Part shown: piece by piece, positions 6,523 through 15,732 of the stretch
How the letters are laid out: the number at the start of each line of letters is the position of its first letter
How positions within the stretch are numbered: position 1 is the stretch's first letter
Assembly (NCBI GenBank): GCA_902493385.1
Contig: CABUPO010000006.1
Span: 91,086-155,085 of the forward strand
Source of the DNA: an uncultured Lachnospiraceae bacterium
GTDB lineage: Bacteria > Bacillota > Clostridia > Lachnospirales > Lachnospiraceae
Direction of reading: 5' to 3'
DNA length: 64,000 bases
Notes under the pieces: model-generated
Databases searched by the model: none
What the model saw: the letters and a program-made list of their open reading frames with translations, nothing else
What the model was told of the DNA's origin: nothing
Translations under genes and position numbers: made by a program

Positions 6523-9501
6523 ATGAAAGGAATAAAACAAACTATAAAAAAAACAGTAATTGGTCTTCTTGCTACAGGTCTTGTAGTTGCGGGTATGCCG
6601 TCGGATAATCAGTGCAAGGCAGCTTGGTCTAATGTTGACCCCGAGGCTGACGAGCTTGTAGAAGGTCCATTTAACGCATCGACAGAGTCGCTCTCGGAAT
6701 ATCAGGTTCCGGAATGGTACCGTGACGCGAAATTTGGCATATTCATTCATTACGGTATATATTCGGTACCCGCATTCGGAGATGAATGGTATGGTCACTG
6801 GATGTATATGAAAGGAACAAAAAGTTATGGCGGAAGTGATATCTATACATATCACAAGAATACATATGGAGGCTCCGCAGCTTTTGGATACAAGGATTTT
6901 ATCCCACAGTTTGTAACAGAACTGAAGGCATTTTCTGATAACAATATGGCAGATTACTGGGCAGAGCTTTTTAAGAATGCGGGTGCAAAGTATGTAATGC
7001 CGGTTGGCATGCATCACGATTCTTTTGCATTATATAACTCTGATGTGCAGACAACATATAATTCGGTTGAACAAGCCGGTGTTGACTATGTTGGACAGCT
7101 TCAGAAAGCATGTAAAGACAGAGGAATGCGCTTTGGAATATCTAATCATTTTGCTGAGAATGACTGGTTTTTCAGTGACTCTGATGCGGCAGGAACTGAT
7201 ATAACAGAAAAGAATGAGGACGGCTCTTTAAAATACGGCGAACTGTATGGTGACGGTAAGTCCAAATCAGAGGAGCATATTCACAAATGGTATGATATTT
7301 CCATGGAAATAATCAACAAATATAACCCGGATCTTATATATTATGATTTTGACCTTGTGCAGGAACCGTTTAACAAGTATGATGATGCTAACCGTTATCT
7401 GATGCTTGCTAACTATTACAATCAGGCGTTAACTAATAATAAAGACGGCGTTGTATGTTTTAACAAATCAGGTGCATTTACATCTGCTGAGGCTGTTCCT
7501 GAGAGCGAGCGTGCGGCGTCTTCAAAGATTAATCCTTATGTGTGGCAGACAGACACATCAATCGGACGTAAATCGTGGTGTTATACGACCGATGAAGTAT
7601 ATCGTTCAGGTAATGAGTTCATTGGAGCTTTGGTTGATATCGTTAGTAAGAATGGTAACCTGCTGTTAAATGTAGGTCCGCAGGCAGACGGTACAATTCC
7701 CGATAAAGCAGAAGACGCCCTTCTTACAATCGGAGAATGGTTATCTACATACGGGGACGCAATATATGCTACACGTCCATGGTTCATTTATGGAGAGGGT
7801 CCGTCTCAGAATTCAGGAGATAATTACAATTATACAACTAAGGATATCAGGTTTACTAAGAGTAAGGATAATTCCACATTATATGTTACAGCTCTTGCGA
7901 AACCTACCAGTGATACGATGGCTGTTACAACTCTTGGAAGCAATAACTGGGATGCTTCAACAATTAAGTCAATAAGCCTTATTAACGGCTCCGACAGAGA
8001 AATCCTTGAATGGGAGCAGAATGCGGACGCGCTTAATATTTACATTCCTGATTATGAATCAATACAAACAGCATATTCGGTAGAGATTAAGTTCAACAAT
8101 GATATAATTATGCCAATCGCAGTAGCTGCAAATGGAGCAATTAATGCAGCTTTGGCTTATGACACATATGGCATTACGTCAGGTTCATGTTCAGATGACG
8201 GCTCAGAGACAATTAAGACTGAAGAAAAGGGCTATGCGAAATACATGCTTATAACAGATAGTAATAATAAGCCGTCATCATATCAGATAAGACTTTCCAA
8301 TGATTCACAGGGAACCATAGAACTTCGAGTTGGAGGATATGACGGCAGGCTCATAGGAAAACTTCCTGTAGAATATGATTCTGATACAGGATACAGGACC
8401 GTGTCGGGCAGGCTGTACTATGATGGCAATTTAGACGAACTTGACCTGTGTATTGTATTAAGAGGTAAGTTTAGTATTGCAAACTTTAGTCTGTTTAACA
8501 GAACGCTTAATAACAAAATTGAAGCTGAAAGTTATGATGATAAATTTGGTTCCGTAACCGCAGAAGCGTGTGCCGATGAAGGCGGAGGAGAAAATCTTGG
8601 ATATTCCAATTCAGGTGATTATGTTAAGTATTCATCTGTAGATTTCGGCAAAACATGTAACAAGCTGTCAATGAGACTTGCAGGACAGGGAGGCAGCCTT
8701 GATATAAGAATCGACTCGCCGGAAGGCAGGATTATTGCAAGTACAGATGCAGTGAATACCGGCTCATGGACATCATATGATACGTACGAATATGAAATAG
8801 CCGGAGTTACAGGCATACATGACGTTTACCTTACATTTAATTCTTCTGTTAATGTTAACTGGCTGATGTTCTCTAATGAAAGTGGACAGCCTGATATAAC
8901 AATAACAGATGACGTACTGATTGATGATTCAGAACCATTTTTTGCTCCTGAACCTGATGATCATCCACAGAGCACACCAGTACAGGATCATACAGAGACA
9001 CCAACGCAGGCGCCAGTTCCTGAACCGTCTGTAGATAACAAAGTGACTTTGAACAAATCAAAAATAACTATAGGTGTTAATGAGAAATTTAAACTTATCG
9101 CAGCTTCAACCGGCAGTGTATCATATAGTTCGTCAAACAGCAAGGTAGCTTCTGTATCAGCGAAAGGAATTATTAAAGGAAAGAAGACAGGAAAAGCTGT
9201 CATAACCGCAAAGTCCGCAGGCGGCGGACTAGCCAATATTGCCGTTACTGTAAAAAAAGCGCCAAAGAAAATTACTGTAAACAAAAAAACAGTGGTTATA
9301 AAGAAAGGAAGATCATATAAGATTAAGTATGCTCTTTCCAAAAAATCCGCAAGCTACAGTATAAGATATATAAGTAAAAATAAGAAAGTGGCAAAGGTTT
9401 CTTCCTCAGGTGTAATAAAGGGAGTAAAGGCGGGAAAGACAACTGTCAGTGTCGTTACTTATAACAAAAAAAGGACTTCGGTTAAAGTCAGGGTTTATTG
9501 A
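6523..9501 (+). CDS. Secreted alpha-L-fucosidase (GH29) with CBM6 and Big_2 repeats
   Basis: Predicted to release alpha-L-fucose from glycans outside the cell. Of 992 residues, about 1-34 form a signal peptide (KKTVIGLLATGLVVAG). The GH29 barrel spans about 35-380, with FGIFIHYGIYSVP, the His-rich MHHDSFALYNS (a variant of KHHDGF), PDLIYYDFD whose first Asp after YY is the likely nucleophile, and GNLLLNVGPQADGTI. A beta domain follows, then a CBM6 at about 665-790 (IEAESYDD, GDYVKYSSVDFG), a Pro/Thr linker near 806-838 and two Big_2-like repeats to the end. Ribosome site GAGGTG. An AraC gene converges on its 3' end. Confidence 0.9.
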   Translation: MKGIKQTIKKTVIGLLATGLVVAGMPSDNQCKAAWSNVDPEADELVEGPFNASTESLSEYQVPEWYRDAKFGIFIHYGIYSVPAFGDEWYGHWMYMKGTKSYGGSDIYTYHKNTYGGSAAFGYKDFIPQFVTELKAFSDNNMADYWAELFKNAGAKYVMPVGMHHDSFALYNSDVQTTYNSVEQAGVDYVGQLQKACKDRGMRFGISNHFAENDWFFSDSDAAGTDITEKNEDGSLKYGELYGDGKSKSEEHIHKWYDISMEIINKYNPDLIYYDFDLVQEPFNKYDDANRYLMLANYYNQALTNNKDGVVCFNKSGAFTSAEAVPESERAASSKINPYVWQTDTSIGRKSWCYTTDEVYRSGNEFIGALVDIVSKNGNLLLNVGPQADGTIPDKAEDALLTIGEWLSTYGDAIYATRPWFIYGEGPSQNSGDNYNYTTKDIRFTKSKDNSTLYVTALAKPTSDTMAVTTLGSNNWDASTIKSISLINGSDREILEWEQNADALNIYIPDYESIQTAYSVEIKFNNDIIMPIAVAANGAINAALAYDTYGITSGSCSDDGSETIKTEEKGYAKYMLITDSNNKPSSYQIRLSNDSQGTIELRVGGYDGRLIGKLPVEYDSDTGYRTVSGRLYYDGNLDELDLCIVLRGKFSIANFSLFNRTLNNKIEAESYDDKFGSVTAEACADEGGGENLGYSNSGDYVKYSSVDFGKTCNKLSMRLAGQGGSLDIRIDSPEGRIIASTDAVNTGSWTSYDTYEYEIAGVTGIHDVYLTFNSSVNVNWLMFSNESGQPDITITDDVLIDDSEPFFAPEPDDHPQSTPVQDHTETPTQAPVPEPSVDNKVTLNKSKITIGVNEKFKLIAASTGSVSYSSSNSKVASVSAKGIIKGKKTGKAVITAKSAGGGLANIAVTVKKAPKKITVNKKTVVIKKGRSYKIKYALSKKSASYSIRYISKNKKVAKVSSSGVIKGVKAGKTTVSVVTYNKKRTSVKVRVY

Positions 9502-10334
9502 TTCTGTCTGAATTTATGAGGAGATATACCATAATATTTTTTAAAGGATGTTGAAAAATGCCCTGCAGATGAATAATTAAGTCTCTCGGATATTTCGTTA
9601 ATGCTAAGGTTATTATCAGAGAGCATTGTCTTGGCGGCAGACATTTTTGCCTGATGTTTTTTTTGACGGAAATTCATATTATAGTTGTGTTTAAGCAGCC
9701 GTTCAGTCTGACGGTTGCTTAAACCTATATCTGAGGCAAGTTTATCTAGAGTTATATTATTATAATCATATAAAAAACGTTGTTCTATATACAGGTATGG
9801 TTCATACAGGTGGGTACTGCCTTTTGTCACCGAAATACAATTACAATCCTGATAATTCCTTATCATAATTATAATCAACTGTTGATAAAGTAATGAAACC
9901 TGATACTCATAGCCGATATTTTTTTCATCAGTTTCCTTAATAATAAGCTCTAACAGCATTTTTATATTATGCTTGTCCTGTCCAAGCCAAAATGGAGTGG
10001 ATTCAAATATATTAAGAAGCGGCCGGTTCTTATCAGCAGCTTTTTTGGTTTTAATAATCTGGAGATATAGGCAGTATTCTGACATGGGATTATCAGGATC
10101 AGGAATCTGTTCGTGGTCGATATCGGGACCTGTAATATACAAAGTGCCGGGAGATATCCGGTAATCATGTCCGGATATATTGACAGTACCTCTCCCTGAC
10201 GGTACATAGTGAATTTCATAACTGTTAATACTATGTGAGTGTTTAGGTATCGCACACGTAAATTGTGAAAAAAAAGGAAACTTAGCTCGAATTTTAGTAT
10301 CTTCAAACGTAAAAATAAAATCACAGGACGGCAT
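9495..10334 (-). CDS. AraC family transcriptional regulator
   Basis: A 279-residue regulator with an N-terminal cupin-like sensor (HSHSINSYEIHYVPSGRG, PGTLYITGPDIDH) and a C-terminal double helix-turn-helix (LDKLASDIGLSNRQTERLL and INEISERLNYSSAGHFSTSFKKYYGISPHKFR). The ATG at 10334 has AAAGGA nine bases upstream; in-frame starts to 10403 lack one. It is convergent with the fucosidase gene, and the two coding regions overlap by 7 bp, so it is a natural candidate to respond to a fucosidase-related sugar, though its operator is not visible. Confidence 0.88.
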   Translation of the reverse strand: MPSCDFIFTFEDTKIRAKFPFFSQFTCAIPKHSHSINSYEIHYVPSGRGTVNISGHDYRISPGTLYITGPDIDHEQIPDPDNPMSEYCLYLQIIKTKKAADKNRPLLNIFESTPFWLGQDKHNIKMLLELIIKETDEKNIGYEYQVSLLYQQLIIIMIRNYQDCNCISVTKGSTHLYEPYLYIEQRFLYDYNNITLDKLASDIGLSNRQTERLLKHNYNMNFRQKKHQAKMSAAKTMLSDNNLSINEISERLNYSSAGHFSTSFKKYYGISPHKFRQNQ

Positions 10335-10466
10335 ACAGATTATTCCTTTCATAGAGATACTATCTGTTTGGCTGCATGGTAAGCTTAGTTTTATTAAGCG
10401 CAATCTTTGCAGCAGAAAATAATCTAATCCATTATTTTCCGCTTTGTGTTAAATTCAGTAAAATTA

Positions 10467-11246
10467 TTATAGTGATGAAAGTACCTGAATGGCATTATCC
10501 CTGATAATGGTATCGCAGTGTTCTTTAAGGTGAGATGCGGCCGCATATGATGAACGCTCGGCGGTTCCATATTCCAGAATAATGTTGCAGGTTTTTGCAA
10601 AATCCTCTTCAGCAAGGCTCTCATTATGGAGAAGCAGGTAATATCTGTGATTATTGTTGTTCTTATATACACTGTTCTTTTGATGATATATATTCGATAT
10701 ATCCTTAGCCATACGGATAATGTCGTCAAGTGAGGAAAATGAGAATAATGCTTCTGTATCCGTCTTTTGTGAAGTGTGTGGAACTGCTTCGACGGAAATC
10801 TTATCTACCTGTATGGGCTCTGGTACTGCGTTCTCTGTATCTGAGTCCTGAGCGCTGTCAGGTTCTTCGCCGTCTATATCTTTTGTATATCTGTTAAATC
10901 TTTCTATAAGTTCTTGGGCAATGCTTTTTGCAGCGCTGTCATTATCTGTATCGTCGCTTTCCAAAGAAAGCCTTGAAAACTTGTTGTTAAGCTCGTCAGG
11001 ATTATCGACTTTTGTTATAACAAGTATAAGGGTTTCTCTTGAAACGGGAATTGCTTCAATCATAAGAGGAATGTCATCAGCTTCAAAACCAAATTCATAA
11101 GAAGCCTGCTGCATCATATCCCTGAATAACGCTTTTGCTTTTTCTGAGCCATAAGCAAGTTCGCTGAATTTGAGTTCGCGATCAACCAAGTCCTGATGAC
11201 TTAAGGTGCATCTTATCTGATTGTCACTTATTTTTTCGATTTTCAT
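10467..11246 (-). CDS. mecA: Adaptor protein MecA
   Basis: A 259-residue cytoplasmic adaptor that delivers substrates to the ClpC unfoldase in Firmicutes. The N-terminal substrate-binding domain (MKIEKISDNQIRCTLS, ELAYGSEKAKALFRDMM, FEADDIPLMIEAIP) and the C-terminal ClpC-binding domain (SLDDIIRMAKDI) are recognisable, joined by a long acidic linker near residues 120-165. The ribosome site AGGAG lies within a small hairpin, AGGAG-TGT-CTCCT, just upstream of the ATG, which could limit translation. It stands alone between an AraC gene and a 470-bp non-coding region. Confidence 0.88.
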   Translation of the reverse strand: MKIEKISDNQIRCTLSHQDLVDRELKFSELAYGSEKAKALFRDMMQQASYEFGFEADDIPLMIEAIPVSRETLILVITKVDNPDELNNKFSRLSLESDDTDNDSAAKSIAQELIERFNRYTKDIDGEEPDSAQDSDTENAVPEPIQVDKISVEAVPHTSQKTDTEALFSFSSLDDIIRMAKDISNIYHQKNSVYKNNNNHRYYLLLHNESLAEEDFAKTCNIILEYGTAERSSYAAASHLKEHCDTIIRDNAIQVLSSL

Positions 11247-11248
11247 AC

Positions 11249-11261
11249 AGGAGACACTCCT
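11249..11261 (-). promoter_or_regulatory. Hairpin covering the mecA ribosome binding site
   Basis: On the minus strand the Shine-Dalgarno AGGAG is followed by TGT and its own complement CTCCT, then GT and the ATG. The 5-bp, three-base-loop hairpin would hide the site. Stability is modest, so the regulatory meaning is an inference. Confidence 0.35.
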
Positions 11262-11419
11262 TTCTGTTGCTGAATAAAGCCTTTTTTATGTATAAGAAAG
11301 TATAATTTATAATATTAATAAAGTCAATAGGATTATTTGCACAATGAAATTCCAATAAATGTAAACAAATATTGCGTATTTGCACAAAAAACCTTATAGA
11401 TAATTGTATATTTAGTCAA

Positions 11420-11448
11420 TTGCGGGAATATGCCTTTTTACGTATAAT
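11420..11448 (+). promoter_or_regulatory. Promoter for the small-protein leader region
   Basis: TTGCGG (11420-11425), 17-bp spacer and a perfect TATAAT (11443-11448). It lies in the 471-bp gap after mecA. The transcript would have a 260-nt leader before the 78-residue gene, containing a 7-codon frame at 11490-11513 behind AAAGGGGGG and an 17-codon frame at 11663-11716. Confidence 0.55.
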
Positions 11449-11662
11449 TTTTTTGTGAGGCGCTGTGTGAACCCTGAGAAAGGGGGGACATGGTAAAGAA
11501 TAATTCTGTTTGATCTTATATTCTGGAGTTTATCGGTATATATCTATATATCATTGACAGATCTTTTGCAGATAATCCCGAAAATGATTATTTTGACTGA
11601 TAAAATGACTAAAATGTGTTCATGGACGTCTCATATTATATACATGGAGAGGAGTTGGTATA

Positions 11663-11716
11663 TTGCCTGTGGAACGTATACACCACAACAGACTGCGCCT
11701 TGCCATAGGCAGTTAA
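11663..11716 (+). CDS. Possible coupling peptide (17 residues)
   Basis: A TTG start behind GAGAGGAG encodes a basic peptide beginning MPVERIHHNRLR and ends in TAA one base before the ATG of the next gene. The next gene has no clear ribosome site of its own, so this short frame may exist to deliver ribosomes to it. No family is recognised and it may be incidental. Confidence 0.25.
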   Translation: MPVERIHHNRLRLAIGS

Positions 11717-11717
11717 T

Positions 11718-11954
11718 ATGGATAAGCAAAGACGAAACAACAATAAGAACGTTATGTATGAATGGATTAGAAGCGAAATATGTGAAGCTGAAAAAAAGGG
11801 CATACATGTTAACGTCTGCGGCGTCAGGTACTCGTCTGACGATTCTCAGGAATTATATAAAGTACTTGAAGACGCCGTGTATATGGAGGATTACCTCTGT
11901 GATGAGGAGGGACGTATTATTCAGATTAATTTTGACAAAATTAATCAACTGTAA
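11718..11954 (+). CDS. Small acidic protein of unknown function
   Basis: A 78-residue soluble protein with a basic first dozen residues, a helix rich in Glu and Lys (YEWIRSEICEAEKKG) and an acidic C-terminal half (VLEDAVYMEDYLCDEEGR). No recognised family. Two other frames overlap the same DNA, but this one has the most protein-like composition and ends just before a terminator. Its own ribosome site is weak; coupling to the preceding 17-codon frame is possible. Confidence 0.5.
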   Translation: MDKQRRNNNKNVMYEWIRSEICEAEKKGIHVNVCGVRYSSDDSQELYKVLEDAVYMEDYLCDEEGRIIQINFDKINQL

Positions 11955-12040
11955 ACAGCAATAAAAATATGCAGGCAGACTGCAGGATACAGAGCATTTC
12001 AGGCATAATTTATCGGTGTGGCTGTGATGCGGATTAAAGG

Positions 12041-12075
12041 CACACATTCAGTTAATTTATCTGAATGTGTGTTTC
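12041..12075 (+). terminator. Intrinsic terminator
   Basis: Perfect 11-bp stem CACACATTCAG (12041-12051) and CTGAATGTGTG (12061-12071) with a 9-base loop and a short TTT run. It ends the small-protein transcript before the GH18-like gene. Confidence 0.7.
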
Positions 12076-12130
12076 CATTTGCTGATAAATATGTTACTAT
12101 ATAAATATATGACAAATGGAGGATACGTTA

Positions 12131-13825
12131 ATGGACAAAAAGATAAAATTGATTTCAGCTGTTGTAGTTGTTGTAATTATCGGACTAATGACCGCATTTT
12201 TTATATATAAATTCTCACCTTCTAAGGAAGTAATGGATTTGTCGGAATACTATAATCTTACATCGGAGGAAGAGATGGCTGTAATTCTTCAGGACTCCAT
12301 ATCTGATGAAAAGGGATTATATGCAGACGGCGTGCCTTATGTCAGTTATTCGATGGTAAAAGAGCTGTTTAATAAGAAGTTTTACTGGGATGCGAACGAG
12401 CAGGTTATGATATTAACAAGGCCTCAGGAAATTATCAAAATTCAGCCTGAAGCTGCAGAAGTATCAGTGAATAAAGGCAGTGTTGCAAAAGAGTATGTTG
12501 TTGTTAAGATGCATAATGATACTCCTTATATTGCCATGCCGTATGTACAGGAGACGTCGGATATCACCTATCAGACATACGAGCTGCCTAACAGAATTGT
12601 TATTCAGTATAAATGGGGGATTAATGAGCTTGCAGCGACGGTAAAAAGGAAAACGGTGATAAGGCTTAAAGATAGTATTAAGAGTCAGATACTTGCCGAA
12701 GTTTCGCCGGATGATAAAGTTGTATGCGTAGATACCGACGAGACTGTAAGCAGGGGATTTTCAAAGGTTATATCGGAAGACGGAATTATCGGTTATGTTA
12801 AGACAAAAAAGCTTAATGAGAGTTCGTACAGAATAACAGAATCCTCGTTTGCAAAGCCTGAATATGTTCATATAACAAAAGATTACGACATATGTATGGC
12901 ATGGCATCAGGTTACTAATGCGTCTGCTAACGGAGGGCTTCTCAATCTTCTGAACAGTACAAAGGGCGTTAATACAATATCTCCGACATGGTTTTCGGTT
13001 AAGGATAATCAGGGAAACATATCCTCTCTTGCAGATGAAGCTTATGTTCAGAGGGCGCATAATGCAGGAGTTGAAGTGTGGGGGCTTTGCAGTGATTTTA
13101 GTAAAGAGATTGATATTGCGGTAGTTCTGGCTAATACAAAAAGCCGTGAGCGGCTGGAAAATAAGCTTTTGAGTATGGCGATAGAATATAATCTTGACGG
13201 CATTAATATAGATTTTGAAAATATAAAAGAAGAAAGCGGAGAAGACTTCATACAGTTTGTCAGGGAGATGGCTGTTAAATGCAGTAATAACGGAATCGTT
13301 CTCTCAATCAATAATTATGTGCCTGTTTCTTACAGAGAATATTATAATTATGAAGAACAGGGTGAAGTCGCAGATTATGTAGTAATTATGGCGTATGATG
13401 AACATTACAGCGGAAGCGAGGAAGCCGGTTCCGTATCTTCAATTGGATTTGTAAAAGATGCAGCCGGCAAAATTACGGAAATGGTAAGTCCGGAACGTGT
13501 AATTATGGCGCTTCCATTCTATACAAGGCTTTGGAAATTGTCGCAGGAGGGCCTTACCTCTGCTGCATACAGCATGAGCGGAGCCCAAAGCATACTTAAC
13601 GACCGTAAGGTCGACCATGCATGGGACGCCGAATCCGGACAGTACTATGCAGAATATCAGGAGAATGGTTCGACATTCCAGATATGGCTTGAGGAGGAAA
13701 GGTCTATAGAAGAAAAGCTTAAGGCCGTTACCCAGAGCGGTATTAATAACGTGAGCTTTTGGAGACTGGGATTTGAAAAAACAGAGGTTTGGAATACGGT
13801 TGCGAATTATATTAATGCTAACTAG
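12131..13825 (+). CDS. Membrane-anchored GH18-like glycosidase
   Basis: A 564-residue protein with one N-terminal membrane helix (residues 5-24), so the rest lies outside the cell. Residues 40-110 resemble the copper amine oxidase N-like domain (YADGVPYVSYSMVKELF), residues 175-240 an SH3-type cell wall domain, and about 247-563 a GH18 barrel with DGINIDFE (about 355-362), where the final Glu is the expected acid. Such proteins relate to the YaaH/CotE group that acts on cell wall or cortex glycans. GGAGG fits the ATG at 12131; the ATG at 12116 overlaps that site. It is convergent with the CwlD-like gene. Confidence 0.82.
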   Translation: MDKKIKLISAVVVVVIIGLMTAFFIYKFSPSKEVMDLSEYYNLTSEEEMAVILQDSISDEKGLYADGVPYVSYSMVKELFNKKFYWDANEQVMILTRPQEIIKIQPEAAEVSVNKGSVAKEYVVVKMHNDTPYIAMPYVQETSDITYQTYELPNRIVIQYKWGINELAATVKRKTVIRLKDSIKSQILAEVSPDDKVVCVDTDETVSRGFSKVISEDGIIGYVKTKKLNESSYRITESSFAKPEYVHITKDYDICMAWHQVTNASANGGLLNLLNSTKGVNTISPTWFSVKDNQGNISSLADEAYVQRAHNAGVEVWGLCSDFSKEIDIAVVLANTKSRERLENKLLSMAIEYNLDGINIDFENIKEESGEDFIQFVREMAVKCSNNGIVLSINNYVPVSYREYYNYEEQGEVADYVVIMAYDEHYSGSEEAGSVSSIGFVKDAAGKITEMVSPERVIMALPFYTRLWKLSQEGLTSAAYSMSGAQSILNDRKVDHAWDAESGQYYAEYQENGSTFQIWLEEERSIEEKLKAVTQSGINNVSFWRLGFEKTEVWNTVANYINAN

Positions 13826-13835
13826 CATTAATATA
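13808..13835. terminator. Palindrome shared by two convergent genes
   Basis: A perfect 13-bp inverted repeat (TATATTAATGCTA / TAGCATTAATATA) with a 2-base centre spans both stop codons: TAG at 13823-13825 on the plus strand and TAG at 13818-13820 on the minus strand. No T tract follows on either side, so it may act as a two-way transcript-end hairpin rather than a classic terminator. Confidence 0.55.
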
Positions 13836-14534
13836 GTCCAGTATTCCCTGACATATGGCGTCTGCTGTTTTTTCCTGGTAAGCTTTATCCGTAAGCAGAG
13901 ATTCTTCCGAGTAGCTGCTTAAGAATCCGCATTCTACTATTACGATGGAACGAGTCGTGTTTTTAAGAAGATAATAGCTTGTGTTAGCCTTAGGCTGTCT
14001 GTGATTGTCAGGATTTTGCAAGCGTATCAGAGCGTTTTGTATATATTCTGCTAGAACGCCGGAATTATTTTTTGTATCTTCTTCGTTTCCGTAATAGAAT
14101 ACCTGTGCGCCGGATACGTTTGTGTCAGGAAAGCTGTTCTGATGTATGCTTATTACGAAATCAGGTTTTGCAGCTTCTATTATCTCTATTCTATGGTTGA
14201 GGTCGTCCGTTTTTTTGTTAGCGCAGTCAGGAGAGCATAGTTCGTTGTCATCTGTTCTTGTCATTACTACTCTGCAGCCGTTTTTTTCAAGCTCGGTTTT
14301 CAGAAGAAGTGAAATGGACAGATTGATGTCTTTTTCAAGAGTTCCTGTTATGCCTATTTTTCCGGGGTCGTAGCCCCCGTGTCCAGGATCTATAACAATG
14401 GTTTTTTTGGGCTTCCATTCAGGAAGCATATTACTTACATATAATGAATATACGGTGTTAAATAATGACGCCATGCCGAAAGCCACAATAATAAATGCAG
14501 CTGCAAGGCTTAATTTGAATTTGATGTTATTCAT
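13818..14534 (-). CDS. cwlD: N-acetylmuramoyl-L-alanine amidase, CwlD-like
   Basis: A 238-residue amidase_3 enzyme with an N-terminal membrane or signal segment (residues 8-28). The Zn ligands are visible: His52 in DPGHGG, Glu67 in LEKDINLS, the His in ISIHQNS, and the Glu in VIVECGFLSS. The family cleaves the lactoyl-alanine bond of peptidoglycan; CwlD removes side chains for muramic lactam formation in spore cortex. The sporulation role is inferred from family and size, and a vegetative amidase is possible. It overlaps the GH18-like gene by 8 bp at the 3' ends. Confidence 0.85.
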   Translation of the reverse strand: MNNIKFKLSLAAAFIIVAFGMASLFNTVYSLYVSNMLPEWKPKKTIVIDPGHGGYDPGKIGITGTLEKDINLSISLLLKTELEKNGCRVVMTRTDDNELCSPDCANKKTDDLNHRIEIIEAAKPDFVISIHQNSFPDTNVSGAQVFYYGNEEDTKNNSGVLAEYIQNALIRLQNPDNHRQPKANTSYYLLKNTTRSIVIVECGFLSSYSEESLLTDKAYQEKTADAICQGILDYINAS

Positions 14535-14633
14535 TGAAGAGTCCTGTATATGGTTTTAATATAGATTATTATCGAAACTGTTTGATTATGCCTATCTAAG
14601 GCTAGACTAAATAGTATAAATAGTATATTATAT

Positions 14634-15716
14634 ATGGTTAGTAAGGTTGTGAATTTAGTTATGCCAGATACAGTTATATATAAGATAAGCAGTGATATTA
14701 CTACAGAAGAATACGAGTATATAAAAAAAGCCGGTTCTGTTATACGGAGGGGCGGTCTTGTTGCATTTCCGACGGAGACGGTTTATGGACTTGGGGGAAA
14801 TGCTCTGGACCCCGAAGCTTCATGCAGGATATACAGCGCTAAGGGAAGGCCTTCGGACAATCCGCTTATAGCGCATATTGCTGATATAAGCCAGCTTAAT
14901 ATGCTCGCCTGTGAAGTGCCGGATAAGGCGGTAAGACTAATAAGCCGTTTTTGGCCGGGGCCGCTTACGATTATTCTTAAAAAGAAAAAAGAGGTTCCGT
15001 ATGAGACTACGGGAGGGCTTGATACAATAGCGGTAAGAATGCCTGATAATCCTGTTGCGCTTGCATTTATCAGGGAAGCGGGCGTGCCTATAGCGGCTCC
15101 GAGCGCCAATGTGTCAGGAAAACCGAGTCCGACTACGGCAGAACATGTAAAATGTGACCTCGACGGCAGGATTGACATTATACTTGACGGCGGGCCTGTA
15201 GATATAGGACTTGAATCTACTATAGTTGACCTTACGGCAGAAGTTCCGGTAGTATTAAGGCCGGGTTACATAAATACATGTATGTTGGCGGAAGTATTTG
15301 GAAGAGTAGAAAAAGACCCGGCTCTTTCAGGCAATGTGGGAAAGGATGTAAGGCCGAAAGCCCCGGGGATGAAGTACAGGCATTATGCGCCTGAAGGTGA
15401 ACTTACAATTATCTCAGGAGACGCAGATAAGGCGGCGCAGCGTATCAATGAGCTGGCGGGACAGTATGATGAAGCTGAGACAGGAATTATTACTACGACT
15501 GAGAATCGGTACAGATATAATTATGGTAAAGTTATATGCATAGGCTCAAGGAGCGACGAGCTTAGTATAGCGCGCGGATTATACGGCGCATTAAGAAAAA
15601 TGGACGAATATAAAATAAAGCATATATATATAGAGGGCTTTTCTGATGAAAATCTGGGAGACGCAATAATGAACAGGTTGATGAAAGCTGCCGGGCACAA
15701 GATTATTTATGTATAA
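14634..15716 (+). CDS. L-threonylcarbamoyladenylate synthase (Sua5)
   Basis: Makes threonylcarbamoyl-AMP from threonine, bicarbonate and ATP for the t6A modification of tRNAs. The 360-residue length matches the two-domain Sua5 form. The YrdC domain (about 30-215) shows GGLVAFPTETVYGLGGNA, SAKGRPSDNPLIAHI, PGPLTIIL, RMPDNPVALA and APSANVSGKPSPT; the Sua5 C-terminal domain follows after PGMKYRHYAP. The start is uncertain: neither the ATG at 14634 nor that at 14661 has a convincing ribosome site. The following gene begins 17 bp downstream. Confidence 0.92.
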   Translation: MVSKVVNLVMPDTVIYKISSDITTEEYEYIKKAGSVIRRGGLVAFPTETVYGLGGNALDPEASCRIYSAKGRPSDNPLIAHIADISQLNMLACEVPDKAVRLISRFWPGPLTIILKKKKEVPYETTGGLDTIAVRMPDNPVALAFIREAGVPIAAPSANVSGKPSPTTAEHVKCDLDGRIDIILDGGPVDIGLESTIVDLTAEVPVVLRPGYINTCMLAEVFGRVEKDPALSGNVGKDVRPKAPGMKYRHYAPEGELTIISGDADKAAQRINELAGQYDEAETGIITTTENRYRYNYGKVICIGSRSDELSIARGLYGALRKMDEYKIKHIYIEGFSDENLGDAIMNRLMKAAGHKIIYV

Positions 15717-15732
15717 AAAAGGAAGAGTGTGT

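Noticed and set aside
11554..11964. 136-residue plus-strand frame overlapping the 78-residue gene
   Set aside because: No ribosome site, low-complexity composition, and it lies over the better-supported frame.
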